Shown here: one piece after another, positions 1 through 7,494 of the stretch
How the letters are laid out: each line of letters starts with the position of its first letter
Position numbering within the stretch: position 1 is the stretch's first letter
NCBI GenBank assembly: GCA_027578815.1
Contig: JANBTH010000711.1
Span: forward strand, 1-12,373
Direction of reading: 5' to 3'
Origin: Coemansia sp. RSA 1804
Lineage: Eukaryota > Kickxellomycota > Kickxellomycetes > Kickxellales > Kickxellaceae
Length of the DNA: 12,373 nt
Made by a program: the position numbers and the translations under genes
The notes under the pieces: model-generated
What the model was told of the DNA's origin: nothing
What the model saw: only the letters and a program-made list of their open reading frames with translations
The model's database searches: none

Positions 1-207
1 AGAAACCAGGGGCTCCCAACTAACAAACTATTGCTAGCTCTTTCTTTGGCTGGAACAAGGCCGAGATTAAAGAGAGCGGGTGGTGGCATCCTGGCTATCC
101 TTGAGAATGAAGACGATGCTGCCGGTGCCGGTGCCGGTGCTGGCAAACTGACACATGACAGCGCGTCTAGTATACATGAGTGTCAAGAGGCACATAAATT
201 AATGTAG
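1..207 (+). CDS. 3' end of an unidentified protein-coding gene (5' partial)
   Basis: The first plus-strand frame is open from the window edge to a TAG at 205-207. Bases 22-37 look like the end of an intron: a CTAAC branch-site match followed about a dozen bases later by TTGCTAG. The last exon therefore probably starts near 38. It would encode a basic stretch (GTRPRLKRAGGG), a short hydrophobic-acidic segment (ILAILENEDD), an Ala-Gly dipeptide run from a GCCGGT repeat, and a polar tail ending HKLM. I do not recognise the family, and about 55 residues are too few to assign a function. The stop lies 17 bases from the RAD50 stop on the other strand, so the two 3' UTRs must overlap. Support is the open frame, the acceptor signal and the codon-like composition. 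It could still be non-coding 3' flank. Confidence 0.4.
   Translation, partial: RNQGLPTNKLLLALSLAGTRPRLKRAGGGILAILENEDDAAGAGAGAGKLTHDSASSIHECQEAHKLM
22..37 (+). other. Candidate intron 3' end (branch site and acceptor)
   Basis: A CTAAC branch-like motif (20-24) followed by AAACTATTGCTAG resembles a fungal intron end. The frame downstream stays open to the stop at 207. The donor would lie outside the window, so this cannot be confirmed here. Confidence 0.35.
118..144 (+). repeat. GCCGGT hexanucleotide repeat (Ala-Gly run)
   Basis: Three perfect GCCGGT units (121-138) are followed by one degenerate unit (GCTGGC). In the open plus frame this reads as alternating Ala and Gly. It is a small slippage-type repeat inside the putative C-terminal tail of the left-edge gene. 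Confidence 0.8.
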
Positions 208-224
208 TGAGCCAGGCAGAAATG

Positions 225-3200
225 TCAGTTGTTGGATATCGGGCGACGAGCAAACACACTCCGCTGGCGCTCGTCCTTGTACACGCGCCAGTAGTAGTCT
301 GCGTACTCCGACTTGCCCAGAAGCTGCATAAATGTCTCGTCGTGAGTGATGACAATTAGCTGGAAGCTCCTCTGGCCTTGCCGCGACTTTATTATTCGTG
401 CAAGACTATGCGCAAGGCTGTCAATGTTCTCCTGATCGAGGTTGGTTGTTGGCTCGTCGAGCGCCAGAATACCACAGTTGACGCTGAATGTCTCTGCAAG
501 CGCCAGCCGAATGATCAAACATGCAAGCACCTTCTGCCCAGCACTGCAACGTCCGCGCATATCAATTGCGTGGCCTCCCTTTATCATCACCACGCGGTAG
601 TTGTGCGACCGGCTGTTGCGCGCGCCCTCGACCTCAGAACGGATCTCAATGGTGTCAATGTCGTTTCCCTGATACGTGTTAATCCACAGCTCACGAATGA
701 TCTTGTTGATGTCTTGCATCTTGAGCGAGTGATAGCGCATGATTGCCGCGTCCAGCGCCTTGCCGTACGTCTCCAGATCCGTGTTCGCCAGCTCCTCCGT
801 CTTGCACTGCACCAGCTGCCGCACATACATGTTGTCGATGTCTCTGTAGTCCGTCGAAAGCTCGCGAGTGAGCCTGCCCGCCTGGTCCTCCAGCTGCTTG
901 ACCTCGCCCTGCAACCCAGCTCTCTCGCTTGTGAGCTGCGATAGCCTGGCATTCAGCGTTTCACGGCGGTGCTGCAGCCGCGTTCCGCCACGTCGCTTGT
1001 TGGCGTGCTGCTCGTCGGATCCGCCATGCCGCCGCTTGAGAGAGCCACCGCTCACAGGAACATTGTTGTCGTCATCAGCAATGTCTGTCTGCTCATCTCC
1101 ATCGTCAGTGGACTCCGACAACTTGCTGTCCAGCATCGCCTGTTTTTCGTAGGCGCCCATCAGATCCGCCTCAAGCCTTCTCTGGTCTGCAATATAAGAG
1201 CGCAGCCTCATGTTGTCAGAGAGCTCGCGCTGCTTTGTCACAAGATTGGCAGCAATCCGATCCGTCTCCTGAAGAGCAACTACAATCTTGCTGAGCTGCG
1301 CGTTCCGCTCGTTCATCTGCTGCTGCAGTGTATCCTTTTGTGCGTTGACCATTGCCAGCCGATCTGGGTACATGTTGTCGCCTTGCGGACAGCGAAGAGA
1401 CTCGCGAACGTGGTCTACCTCGCGTGTCATCATCGCAAGCCGGTCCCTGCTCTGTGTCAGTTCTCTGACTTGGTCATCAATAGCAGACTCCTTCGCTTTG
1501 GCCTTGCCGCGGAACTCTGCCAAGCGCTTCTGGCATTGCTCTAACTGAGGCACCAGAGCATCTGCATCCACTCGTGCAGATTCTGCATTGGTCCTATTTT
1601 CCTCGCATCTGGTCTCAAGTTCAGCTATGCGCTGCAGAAGCGCTTTGCGTTCCACCTCCTGACGTGCAAAGCCGTCGAGCCTGCTCTGCAGATTCCGAAT
1701 GTTCTCCTGACGGAACCCAATCTCCCTTTGCTTCAGAATGTGATCCTGGCCAATCCTGTCAAGCTCACGACGCACAAGAGCGTCCTGGGCCTGGTGGCCT
1801 GCAATTTCCTTTTGCAGCTCCTCGGCTGTCTTTAGAGAACCAGTGGCACGCAGTTCATGTTCAAGAGACCCAATCTGGCGCACAAGGTCGTTACAGGCGT
1901 TCTGCAAACCGTCAATCTCTTCTGAGCTGCTCAGCAACACAACCAAATCGTCCAGTTCGGTGGAAAGCACAACCGATTCGGTGTCTACATCGTCAACGGT
2001 CATGCTCTGAGTCTCCACAGACCTCGTAAGCTCGCTGATCTGCGACTCCATATCTGCCTTTCCTTCCTTGTCCCACGACTTGGTCTGCCGAACAGCAGAT
2101 TGCAGACTACTGAGTTCTTCAAGGCGGGATTCGCTTTCACGAATATCAGCCTCGATGCGAAGCAGCTCTGTTGGCGCGGACGTATAGTCCACACGCAGCT
2201 TTGACACAATCTTTTGCTCGTCGTCCTTGTTGTTCCATTCCCGCTGACAAACAGGACAAGAGTGGTCAGTCTCAATCTTCTGTATGTACGCCTTGTACAT
2301 TGAAGATGCGCTTTTGAAATGACCAGCCATCTCCATCAGCTCATGAAGATCTGCCTGAGCATCGGAGTACAGCGTATCAAACTCCTGTGTGCCGCAGGCC
2401 TTGGTGATGCGTTCCTTCATCTGTGCTATATCGGCTGATTGCTTATCGTAGGACTGCTGCGCCAGCTTCAGTCGCATCTGTGTGCTAGACAAGGCATTCA
2501 GGGATTCCTTAGTTCTGCGTTTACACTCGGCGATTGCATCCTTCTTAACCTGAATAGCATTCGCAATTGCCACAGTGCGTTTGTCTTTATCAGCAAAATT
2601 CTGTTCATTAGGCGCCCACTTGGCTAACTCTGCGTTTTTGGTCAGCCCATCCAGTCGACTCTGTTTTCTCTCCAGTTCTAGACGCTTAAGTGACAACTTT
2701 GCACGCGTATCAGCCTGCATGTTGTTGTGCGAGATCTCGGCGTTCAGTCTTGCTATTTCCTCTGCAATCCCAACTAGCTCTAGTCGCTTTTTCTTGGCAT
2801 TCTCGTTGTATGTAGTCTCCGAATTGCCCTCATTAATGCCTGCCAAGTTCTCGTTTTCAGACTGCAGTTCCAGCTCAACCTTTCTAACTTCGGCTTCGCC
2901 TACCAAAAGCGAATCATGCTTCGACTGCACCTGCGCAATCTCAGCCATGTTAGACCCATGCTGTGTATCGCACATTTCAGCAGTGTTCTTAAACGAGTAT
3001 ATCTTTTGCTGGACGCCATCAACCTCGAGTTGCAGCTTCTTCTCCTCAGCCTCGGACTCATGCTGAACATCCTCGCGCTCCTTATTTGCACCAGTAATCA
3101 AGTCCAACAGGCGGGCAGAACACTCGTCGACCTTTTTCTCGCCATCCACTGAAACATCAATAGTGATGGCGTGCGTCTTACAAAGCTCGTCTACTGCGGC

Positions 3201-4429
3201 AAGTCGGTTGACTATTTTTTCCTCAAGGCTTGCCTGAGCTGCTTGGAGGTGGCCTATCTCGGAAAGGATGCTGTACATGTTGCTCTGTGCCTCTGACAGC
3301 TCAGATTTCAGCGAGTCACGCTCATCGCGCCTGCCTTGCGTGTCAGAACCCTGGGACTCAATTTTTTTAGTAACCTCAGAGTACATGCACTCGAGCTCTT
3401 CGTCAGATACATCAAGAACCACAGTATTTGCCTCAAGCTCCTTGTAGCTAGCAGACTTTTGCTCCAGGCTCATCTGAAGCCCCTCGATCGTTGTGCGCAG
3501 ACTCATGTACTCCTGCAGTTGCTCTGTGAGTGCCTCGATTTGCGCCGTTATGCTGGCCTCCTGACTCAACGCCAGATTGATCCGCAATGTATATGACTCG
3601 ATGGACTGTTTGGCCTTGCCAAGATCAGTGCGAACGCTGCCTGCCTTGGTCTTCTTCTCCTCAAGATGCTTAAGCTCGCCGCGCTGAACGCGGATTTCCA
3701 CCGCTTGGGTTTTGCGGAACGTCTTGATAGACTCGAGTGCCTTTGTGTAGCGCGTAGCAGCAAATATCTCGTCAAACTTTTTCTTCAAAACCGAAGCCTC
3801 GGCCAACGGCCAGTTGCTCTCCTCCTGGTGGCAGAATATCACATTCTCTAGCACCGCTTTTGACACGCCCAGCTGCTCGGGAAGCATTGCGTCCAGATCG
3901 GCACACCGACTGCTGATGCTCACCTTGTCTTCCGTAGCTGTGCTGTCAAAGGACAACGCTCCCTCAAGTGTCTTTTGCGTCACCGTTAGCTTTTTCTGTG
4001 TCAGGAGCATCGATCTCACACACGTCATTGAGCGCTGGCTTGCATTATAGAACCGCAGTTTGACCTGTGCCTTTACTTCGGATTCGCCAACAAGCTACCA
4101 CATTAGAAGAGTATAATTTTATATGAGGTTGTTAGATCTTTGCGCAAGTTGTAAAAGGGCAAAGGCAGCAGCGGTACCCAAGCGATAGATGTCAAAGAAT
4201 AATGGCAGCGTGGAAAACCTACCTTTGGATCATGGATGAATGCTCCGCCTTTACTGTTGGGCGGGAGCTCGCCAGTCGTTATATACTTTAGACTCTCAAT
4301 TATAGTCGTCTTGCCACATCCATTCTGCCCGACAATGATGGTAAGAGGAGCGTAGAACTCAATAATGTCTTGGTTCTGTGGGTCAAAGGACCGAATTCCT
4401 TGGATAAGCAGCTTTCGCAGAACAGACAT
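225..4429 (-). CDS. RAD50: RAD50, DNA double-strand-break repair ATPase (MRN/MRX complex)
   Basis: Two exons join: 4429-4223 (69 aa) and 4094-225 (1289 aa plus TGA), giving about 1358 aa against about 1312 in yeast and human. RAD50 is the SMC-like ATPase that, with MRE11 and NBS1/XRS2, tethers and processes DNA ends and signals to ATM/Tel1 in the nucleus. Visible in order: Walker A GQNGCGKTT (residues 34-42, Lys40), Q-loop CHQEE (Gln159), a long coiled coil, the zinc hook CPVC (Cys682 and Cys685), the returning coiled coil, signature CSAGQK (Ser1253), Walker B ILALDEPTTNLD (Asp1282, Glu1283) and H-loop VITHDE (His1320). The intron follows HDPK at phase 0, and exon 2 resumes LVGESEVKAQVKL as in homologs. 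The start ATG has A at -3 and aligns with family N-termini. Odd points: an extra acidic then Lys/Arg-rich insert at residues about 1063-1111, and a C-terminus convergent with the left-edge gene. All ATPase motifs look intact. Confidence 0.97.
974..1115 (-). other. Low-complexity insert in the RAD50 distal coiled coil
   Basis: This segment encodes roughly residues 1063-1110: first Asp/Glu-rich (TDDGDEQTDIADDD), then Gly/Ser with two basic clusters, LKRRHGG and NKRRGG, spaced like a bipartite nuclear localisation signal. Heptad character is absent here, so it should loop out of the returning coiled-coil arm. It accounts for most of the length excess over yeast and human RAD50. Confidence 0.7.
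4095..4222 (-). other. RAD50 intron 1 (128 nt)
   Basis: Read on the minus strand, the donor is AAG|GTAGGT and the acceptor is ATGTGGTAG|CTT. Branch candidates are CTAAC about 40 nt from the acceptor and CTAAT about 10 nt from it. Removing it joins HDPK to LVGESEVKAQ in frame (phase 0), restoring the conserved RAD50 sequence. If retained, translation runs on to an early stop after about 108 residues, leaving only the Walker A part. Confidence 0.9.
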
Positions 4430-4812
4430 TCTCTTGCCGCCTAGTAAATACGTTCCTTTAAGCAGAAAACCAAAACGAATGAGCTAATAAAAATTAGTCA
4501 ATAACACAATTATAAATAATAAAAAGAAAGAAGAGAGCGAAGAAGGCAAGACCGGAAAAGGACAACAAATATTCCTGACATGGCGGTGTTGATGATTCAA
4601 AATTTGTGATGAGAACAGGCATCCCACAAGTGGTTCCTGTGGCTGCGGGTTTTTTGTTGATGATGACATTCAAAAAAAGTAAAAAAAAAACTTGCTCAAG
4701 GAAAATTTTTTATTTGAGCCTTGTGGTTTCATTGTTTGCACTTTGTATTTGTTTCATTTATATACATTTATTACTTCTATTATTTCTGTTATATACATAT
4801 AATATACTAAAC
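4430..4812. promoter_or_regulatory. Divergent promoter region between RAD50 and the NOPCHAP1-like gene
   Basis: These 383 bases separate two divergent start codons. They are AT-rich, with an A-rich patch (about 4500-4535), a purine/A run around 4672-4690, and a T-rich stretch up to the plus-strand start. TATA-like TTATATACATATAATATAC (4788-4806) is very close to the plus-strand ATG, so it is more likely leader than a positioned TATA box. An in-frame ATG at 4606 exists, but the intervening frame is T-run-derived poly-hydrophobic sequence and is not credible coding. No RNA gene or repeat family is recognised. Confidence 0.6.
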
Positions 4813-5502
4813 ATGAGTGGCACTAAAAAGGGTAAAAGAACGAGGGACAAGTCATTGTTAAACATAGTCGATGATAGCAGCAGCAACGACAACGACGTGC
4901 CCGAACTACCGTCGATACTTGCAGGCAATGGATACTGTGGAGAATCACCAGCATGCAAGTCACAGGAACAAAACGATGACACTGAGGGTTCCTCGTCCAG
5001 AAAAACATTTCGCGTAGAACCACCATCTGCGCTTCTCTCGCGGCTCCAGTCGTTTCTGCCGCAGATAGCCGAAGCAAACAAGAAACTCAAAGACGATATG
5101 GCCGAGGACCCAAGCAAGGTGGACATTGAGAACGTGGATGACAGCGCGAATCAGTATATTGAGATGGATCTTGGTCTTGGCGTATTCGACATGAAGCCCA
5201 AAAAGAAAAGCAATCCGGAGGATATTATCATCAGTACCCACGCCGATGCAGACATTAGTGAGAGCGATAGCAGCGACTATGATGATAGCGACTCGGATGC
5301 TGGCAAGCGACAGCAACAAAGCATACGTGGTTTGCCTGGATCAAAGATAATTATTGACCCAGCAGCTGCGTCTATCGCGTCCAAGCGGCAGGGAAAGAAA
5401 CCACATATTGAAGTTCTGGATAATTCAAAACAGTCTGGTGGAGAGAATAGTCGGATGAACGATGACTCGGAGCCCGACTCTGATCAAGAGATGCACGAAT
5501 GA
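4813..5502 (+). CDS. NOPCHAP1: NOPCHAP1/C12orf45-like (DUF4598) box C/D snoRNP assembly cofactor
   Basis: A 229-aa acidic, mostly disordered protein. The core at residues about 66-128 (FRVEPPSALLSRLQSFLPQI, ANKKL, VDIENV, IEMDLGLGVFDM) matches the layout of human NOPCHAP1/C12orf45: a leucine-rich FLPQ-A-ANxKL helix, then an IEN motif, then a xxMDxxLxxF/M strand. The C-terminal HIEVLDNS (199-205) matches a second short conserved motif. An Asp/Ser-rich tract lies between them (about 145-163). In humans the family bridges the box C/D core protein NOP58 to the RUVBL1/2 (R2TP/PAQosome) chaperone, so a nuclear assembly role is inferred here. I chose the ATG at 4813 (AAAC before ATG) over the in-frame ATG at 4606, because the 69 extra residues come from T-rich leader and have no homologous counterpart. 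The gene is divergent from RAD50 and has no visible intron. The assignment rests on remembered family motifs, not a search. Confidence 0.75.
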   Translation: MSGTKKGKRTRDKSLLNIVDDSSSNDNDVPELPSILAGNGYCGESPACKSQEQNDDTEGSSSRKTFRVEPPSALLSRLQSFLPQIAEANKKLKDDMAEDPSKVDIENVDDSANQYIEMDLGLGVFDMKPKKKSNPEDIIISTHADADISESDSSDYDDSDSDAGKRQQQSIRGLPGSKIIIDPAAASIASKRQGKKPHIEVLDNSKQSGGENSRMNDDSEPDSDQEMHE

Positions 5503-5960
5503 GCGGCCAGACGGGTTATTTGACTTTTTTTGCCATGTGTTTTCTTTCTTTTCTACAAATGCCATGTATAGATATTGACATTGCTTCTTTGGTATGGATG
5601 TCTTAACTCAAGCAGGAGACAGAGTGCGTTTTATTTTGCTTTGGTGAAATATCAAGACATGTGTATGTGCGTAAAGTACATCACATGAAGCCTGGCATAC
5701 TCGTGGCCAAAACAAGCAAAAGACCAAACTGTATCTTCACTCCTTCACCGTCTTTTTTGTTTCTATTCAATATAATAATAGACCAGCACCTTTTAACATT
5801 TGCTTATGTTTCGGCTTGATCTGTTTGTGGAAGTAGAAATCGTTTGTGTTAAAACATTAGCCTTTCTAAATAACAGATTACCGAAATCATCGAAATCAGA
5901 GGATCATACTGACTGATTATATATTGTGGATCACGACTTGCGTCATACAGGCAGTTAGAA
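5503..5960. other. Intergenic: NOPCHAP1-like 3' flank and RPT3 upstream region
   Basis: This is AT-rich DNA with no convincing coding frame on either strand. Just after the stop is a pyrimidine-rich run (about 5520-5555), plausible for 3' UTR. There is no perfect AATAAA, only looser A/T motifs such as ATATAATAATAG around 5769. Near the right end, TTATATATTG (5918-5927) is TATA-like and sits upstream of the candidate RPT3 leader. I see no tRNA, repeat or mobile element. Confidence 0.5.
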
Positions 5961-6139
5961 ATGTCGTTCAATTCCTTAGCCCACGAAGGTATCCACAAAA
6001 ACAACGAACTGACGCTAATTTGCACCTTGTCTTCTCAGCAAACAATTCGCCTCTTTCTACACTATCACTTGCCACCAACGACACGCATTTATCTTTCACC
6101 AGCAGCACTATCGAAGAGAGCAACAGCAATCACAGAGCA
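5961..6139 (+). promoter_or_regulatory. RPT3 5' leader with upstream ATG
   Basis: This region lies between an ATG in good context (GAAATG, 5961) and the conserved RPT3 start. Spliced, it would encode a Ser/Thr/Asn-rich N-terminal extension beginning MSFNSLAHEANNS. Unspliced, it is an upstream frame overlapping the main start. Either way the leader can influence which RPT3 start is used. There is no transcript evidence here. Confidence 0.4.
5989..6038 (+). other. Candidate 50-nt intron in the RPT3 leader
   Basis: Donor GAAG|GTATCC and acceptor CTTGTCTTCTCAG|CA enclose 50 nt, with two branch-site matches (CTGAC at 6009-6013 and CTAAT at 6015-6019) and a pyrimidine tract. Splicing brings the ATG at 5961 into frame with RPT3, which would extend the protein by about 44 residues. 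Without splicing, that ATG opens a short frame that ends at 6206, overlapping the conserved start. Confidence 0.5.
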
Positions 6140-7384
6140 ATGGAGGAAATCGGCATCCGCCCAGTTGAGATTGCGCCAGGAATCAAAGACCTTGGGGTTT
6201 CGCTGATTCGCCCCGAGCTTCTCACCGAGCTAGACGAAACCGACCTTTATCTGCGCCAGAAGCGCCTTGAGCGCCACCTTGAGCTGCTTGACCTGCAGGA
6301 GGAGTACATCAAGGACGAGCAGCGCAATCTCCAGGTGGAGCTGCTGCGGGCACAAGAGGAAGTGAAGCGGATTTGCGCAGTGCCGCTTGTTCTTGGACAA
6401 TTCCTTGAGCCAATTGATCGCGACACATGTATTGTTGGGTCGACCACCGGACTTTCCTACCTTGTGCGGATTCTGTCGACGATTAACCGTGAGCTGCTGA
6501 AGCCAAACACGTCGGTGTCGCTCCACCGCCACTCGTATGCGGTGGTCGAGGTTCTTCCGCCAGAGGCGGACTCTAGCATTGCTCTGCTTGATGCTAATGA
6601 GCGTCCTGACGTGAGCTACTCCGATATCGGTGGTCTTGATATGCAGAAGCAGGAGATCCGCGAGGCAGTTGAGCTCCCGCTTACCCACTTTGACCTGTAT
6701 CGCCAAATTGGTATTGACCCGCCACGCGGCGTGCTCTTGTACGGACCACCGGGGACTGGCAAGACCATGCTGGTCAAGGCGGTTGCGCACCACACGACAG
6801 CATCGTTCATCCGCGTCAACGGGTCCGAGTTTGTGCAAAAGTACCTGGGCGAGGGACCGCGCATGGTGCGCGACGTGTTCCGTCTTGCGCGCGAAAACTC
6901 GCCGTCGATTATCTTTATTGACGAAATCGATGCGGTGGCCACCAAGCGGTTTGACGCACAGACGGGAGCCGACCGTGAGGTGCAGCGTATCCTGCTGGAG
7001 CTTCTCAACCAGATGGACGGCTTTGACCAGACCTCAAACGTCAAGGTGATCATGGCAACTAATCGTGCGGACACGCTTGATCCCGCGCTGCTGCGTCCCG
7101 GCCGCTTGGACCGCAAGATCGAGTTTCCGACCCCCGACCGTCGCCAGAAGCGCTTGATCTTCCAGACTATTACGTCCAAGATGAACCTGTCGGAAGAGGT
7201 CGATCTGGAGGACTTTGTGGCGCGTCCAGACAAGCTCAGCGGCGCTGAGATTGCTGCTATCTGCCAGGAGGCTGGTATGCAGGCCGTGCGCAAGAACCGC
7301 TACGTTGTTCTTCCTTCCGATATTGAAACTGGATACAAGTCGAATGTGAGCAAGCAGAACACGGACCTGGCCTTTTACCATTAG
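6140..7384 (+). CDS. RPT3: RPT3/PSMC4, 26S proteasome regulatory ATPase (subunit 6B)
   Basis: A 414-aa AAA+ ATPase, close to human PSMC4 (418 aa) and yeast Rpt3 (428 aa). It forms part of the hexameric ring of the 19S particle that unfolds ubiquitinated substrates and opens the 20S gate. In order: an N-terminal coiled coil (about 34-77, including LQEEYIKDEQRNL), an OB-fold region starting VPLVLGQFLEPID with the proline typical of Rpt3, Walker A GPPGTGKT (202-209), Walker B IIFIDEID (257-264), sensor MATNRAD, arginine-finger segment RPGRLDR (319-325), and the C-terminal HbYX-type tail FYH that docks into the 20S pocket. The start at 6140 is chosen because MEEIGI is the conserved family start and has a strong context (GCAATGG). 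Upstream in-frame sequence is Ser/Thr/Asn-rich and not conserved. The gene converges on PRP31, 110 bases apart. Confidence 0.97.
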   Translation: MEEIGIRPVEIAPGIKDLGVSLIRPELLTELDETDLYLRQKRLERHLELLDLQEEYIKDEQRNLQVELLRAQEEVKRICAVPLVLGQFLEPIDRDTCIVGSTTGLSYLVRILSTINRELLKPNTSVSLHRHSYAVVEVLPPEADSSIALLDANERPDVSYSDIGGLDMQKQEIREAVELPLTHFDLYRQIGIDPPRGVLLYGPPGTGKTMLVKAVAHHTTASFIRVNGSEFVQKYLGEGPRMVRDVFRLARENSPSIIFIDEIDAVATKRFDAQTGADREVQRILLELLNQMDGFDQTSNVKVIMATNRADTLDPALLRPGRLDRKIEFPTPDRRQKRLIFQTITSKMNLSEEVDLEDFVARPDKLSGAEIAAICQEAGMQAVRKNRYVVLPSDIETGYKSNVSKQNTDLAFYH

Positions 7385-7494
7385 AAAGAGGTATTTCTTT
7401 TTATTTGCCTTGTTTTAGTCTCCTTGTTTGGTTTATTGTGGTTTTATCGCTTACTCGGCAAGTATTACAAAATGGTTGTGGTAACTATCTAGGA
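7385..7494. terminator. Shared 3' region of convergent RPT3 and PRP31
   Basis: The stops of RPT3 (7384) and PRP31 (7495) face each other across 110 bases. On the minus strand there are two AATAAA signals (7437-7432 and 7405-7400) suitable for PRP31. No perfect AATAAA is seen for RPT3 on the plus strand. Overlapping 3' UTRs are likely. Confidence 0.55.

Noticed and set aside
969..1544. 191-residue plus-strand frame opposite RAD50, and similar ones at 378-944, 1574-2029 and 2575-3066
   Set aside because: Mirror frames of a long coiled-coil gene, with no family motif and no promoter context.
4606..4812. In-frame N-terminal extension of the NOPCHAP1-like protein with a very hydrophobic Leu/Phe/Tyr segment that looks like a membrane anchor
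   Set aside because: The hydrophobicity comes from T-rich non-coding leader. The family is soluble and nuclear, and the ATG at 4813 has a good context.
5924..5960. RPT3 start at the in-frame ATG at 5924
   Set aside because: The added residues are not conserved, and if the 50-nt intron is spliced this ATG is thrown out of frame. MEEIGI at 6140 is the family start.
6616..7293. 225-residue minus-strand frame opposite RPT3
   Set aside because: Antisense shadow of a strongly conserved plus-strand gene, with no recognisable domain.
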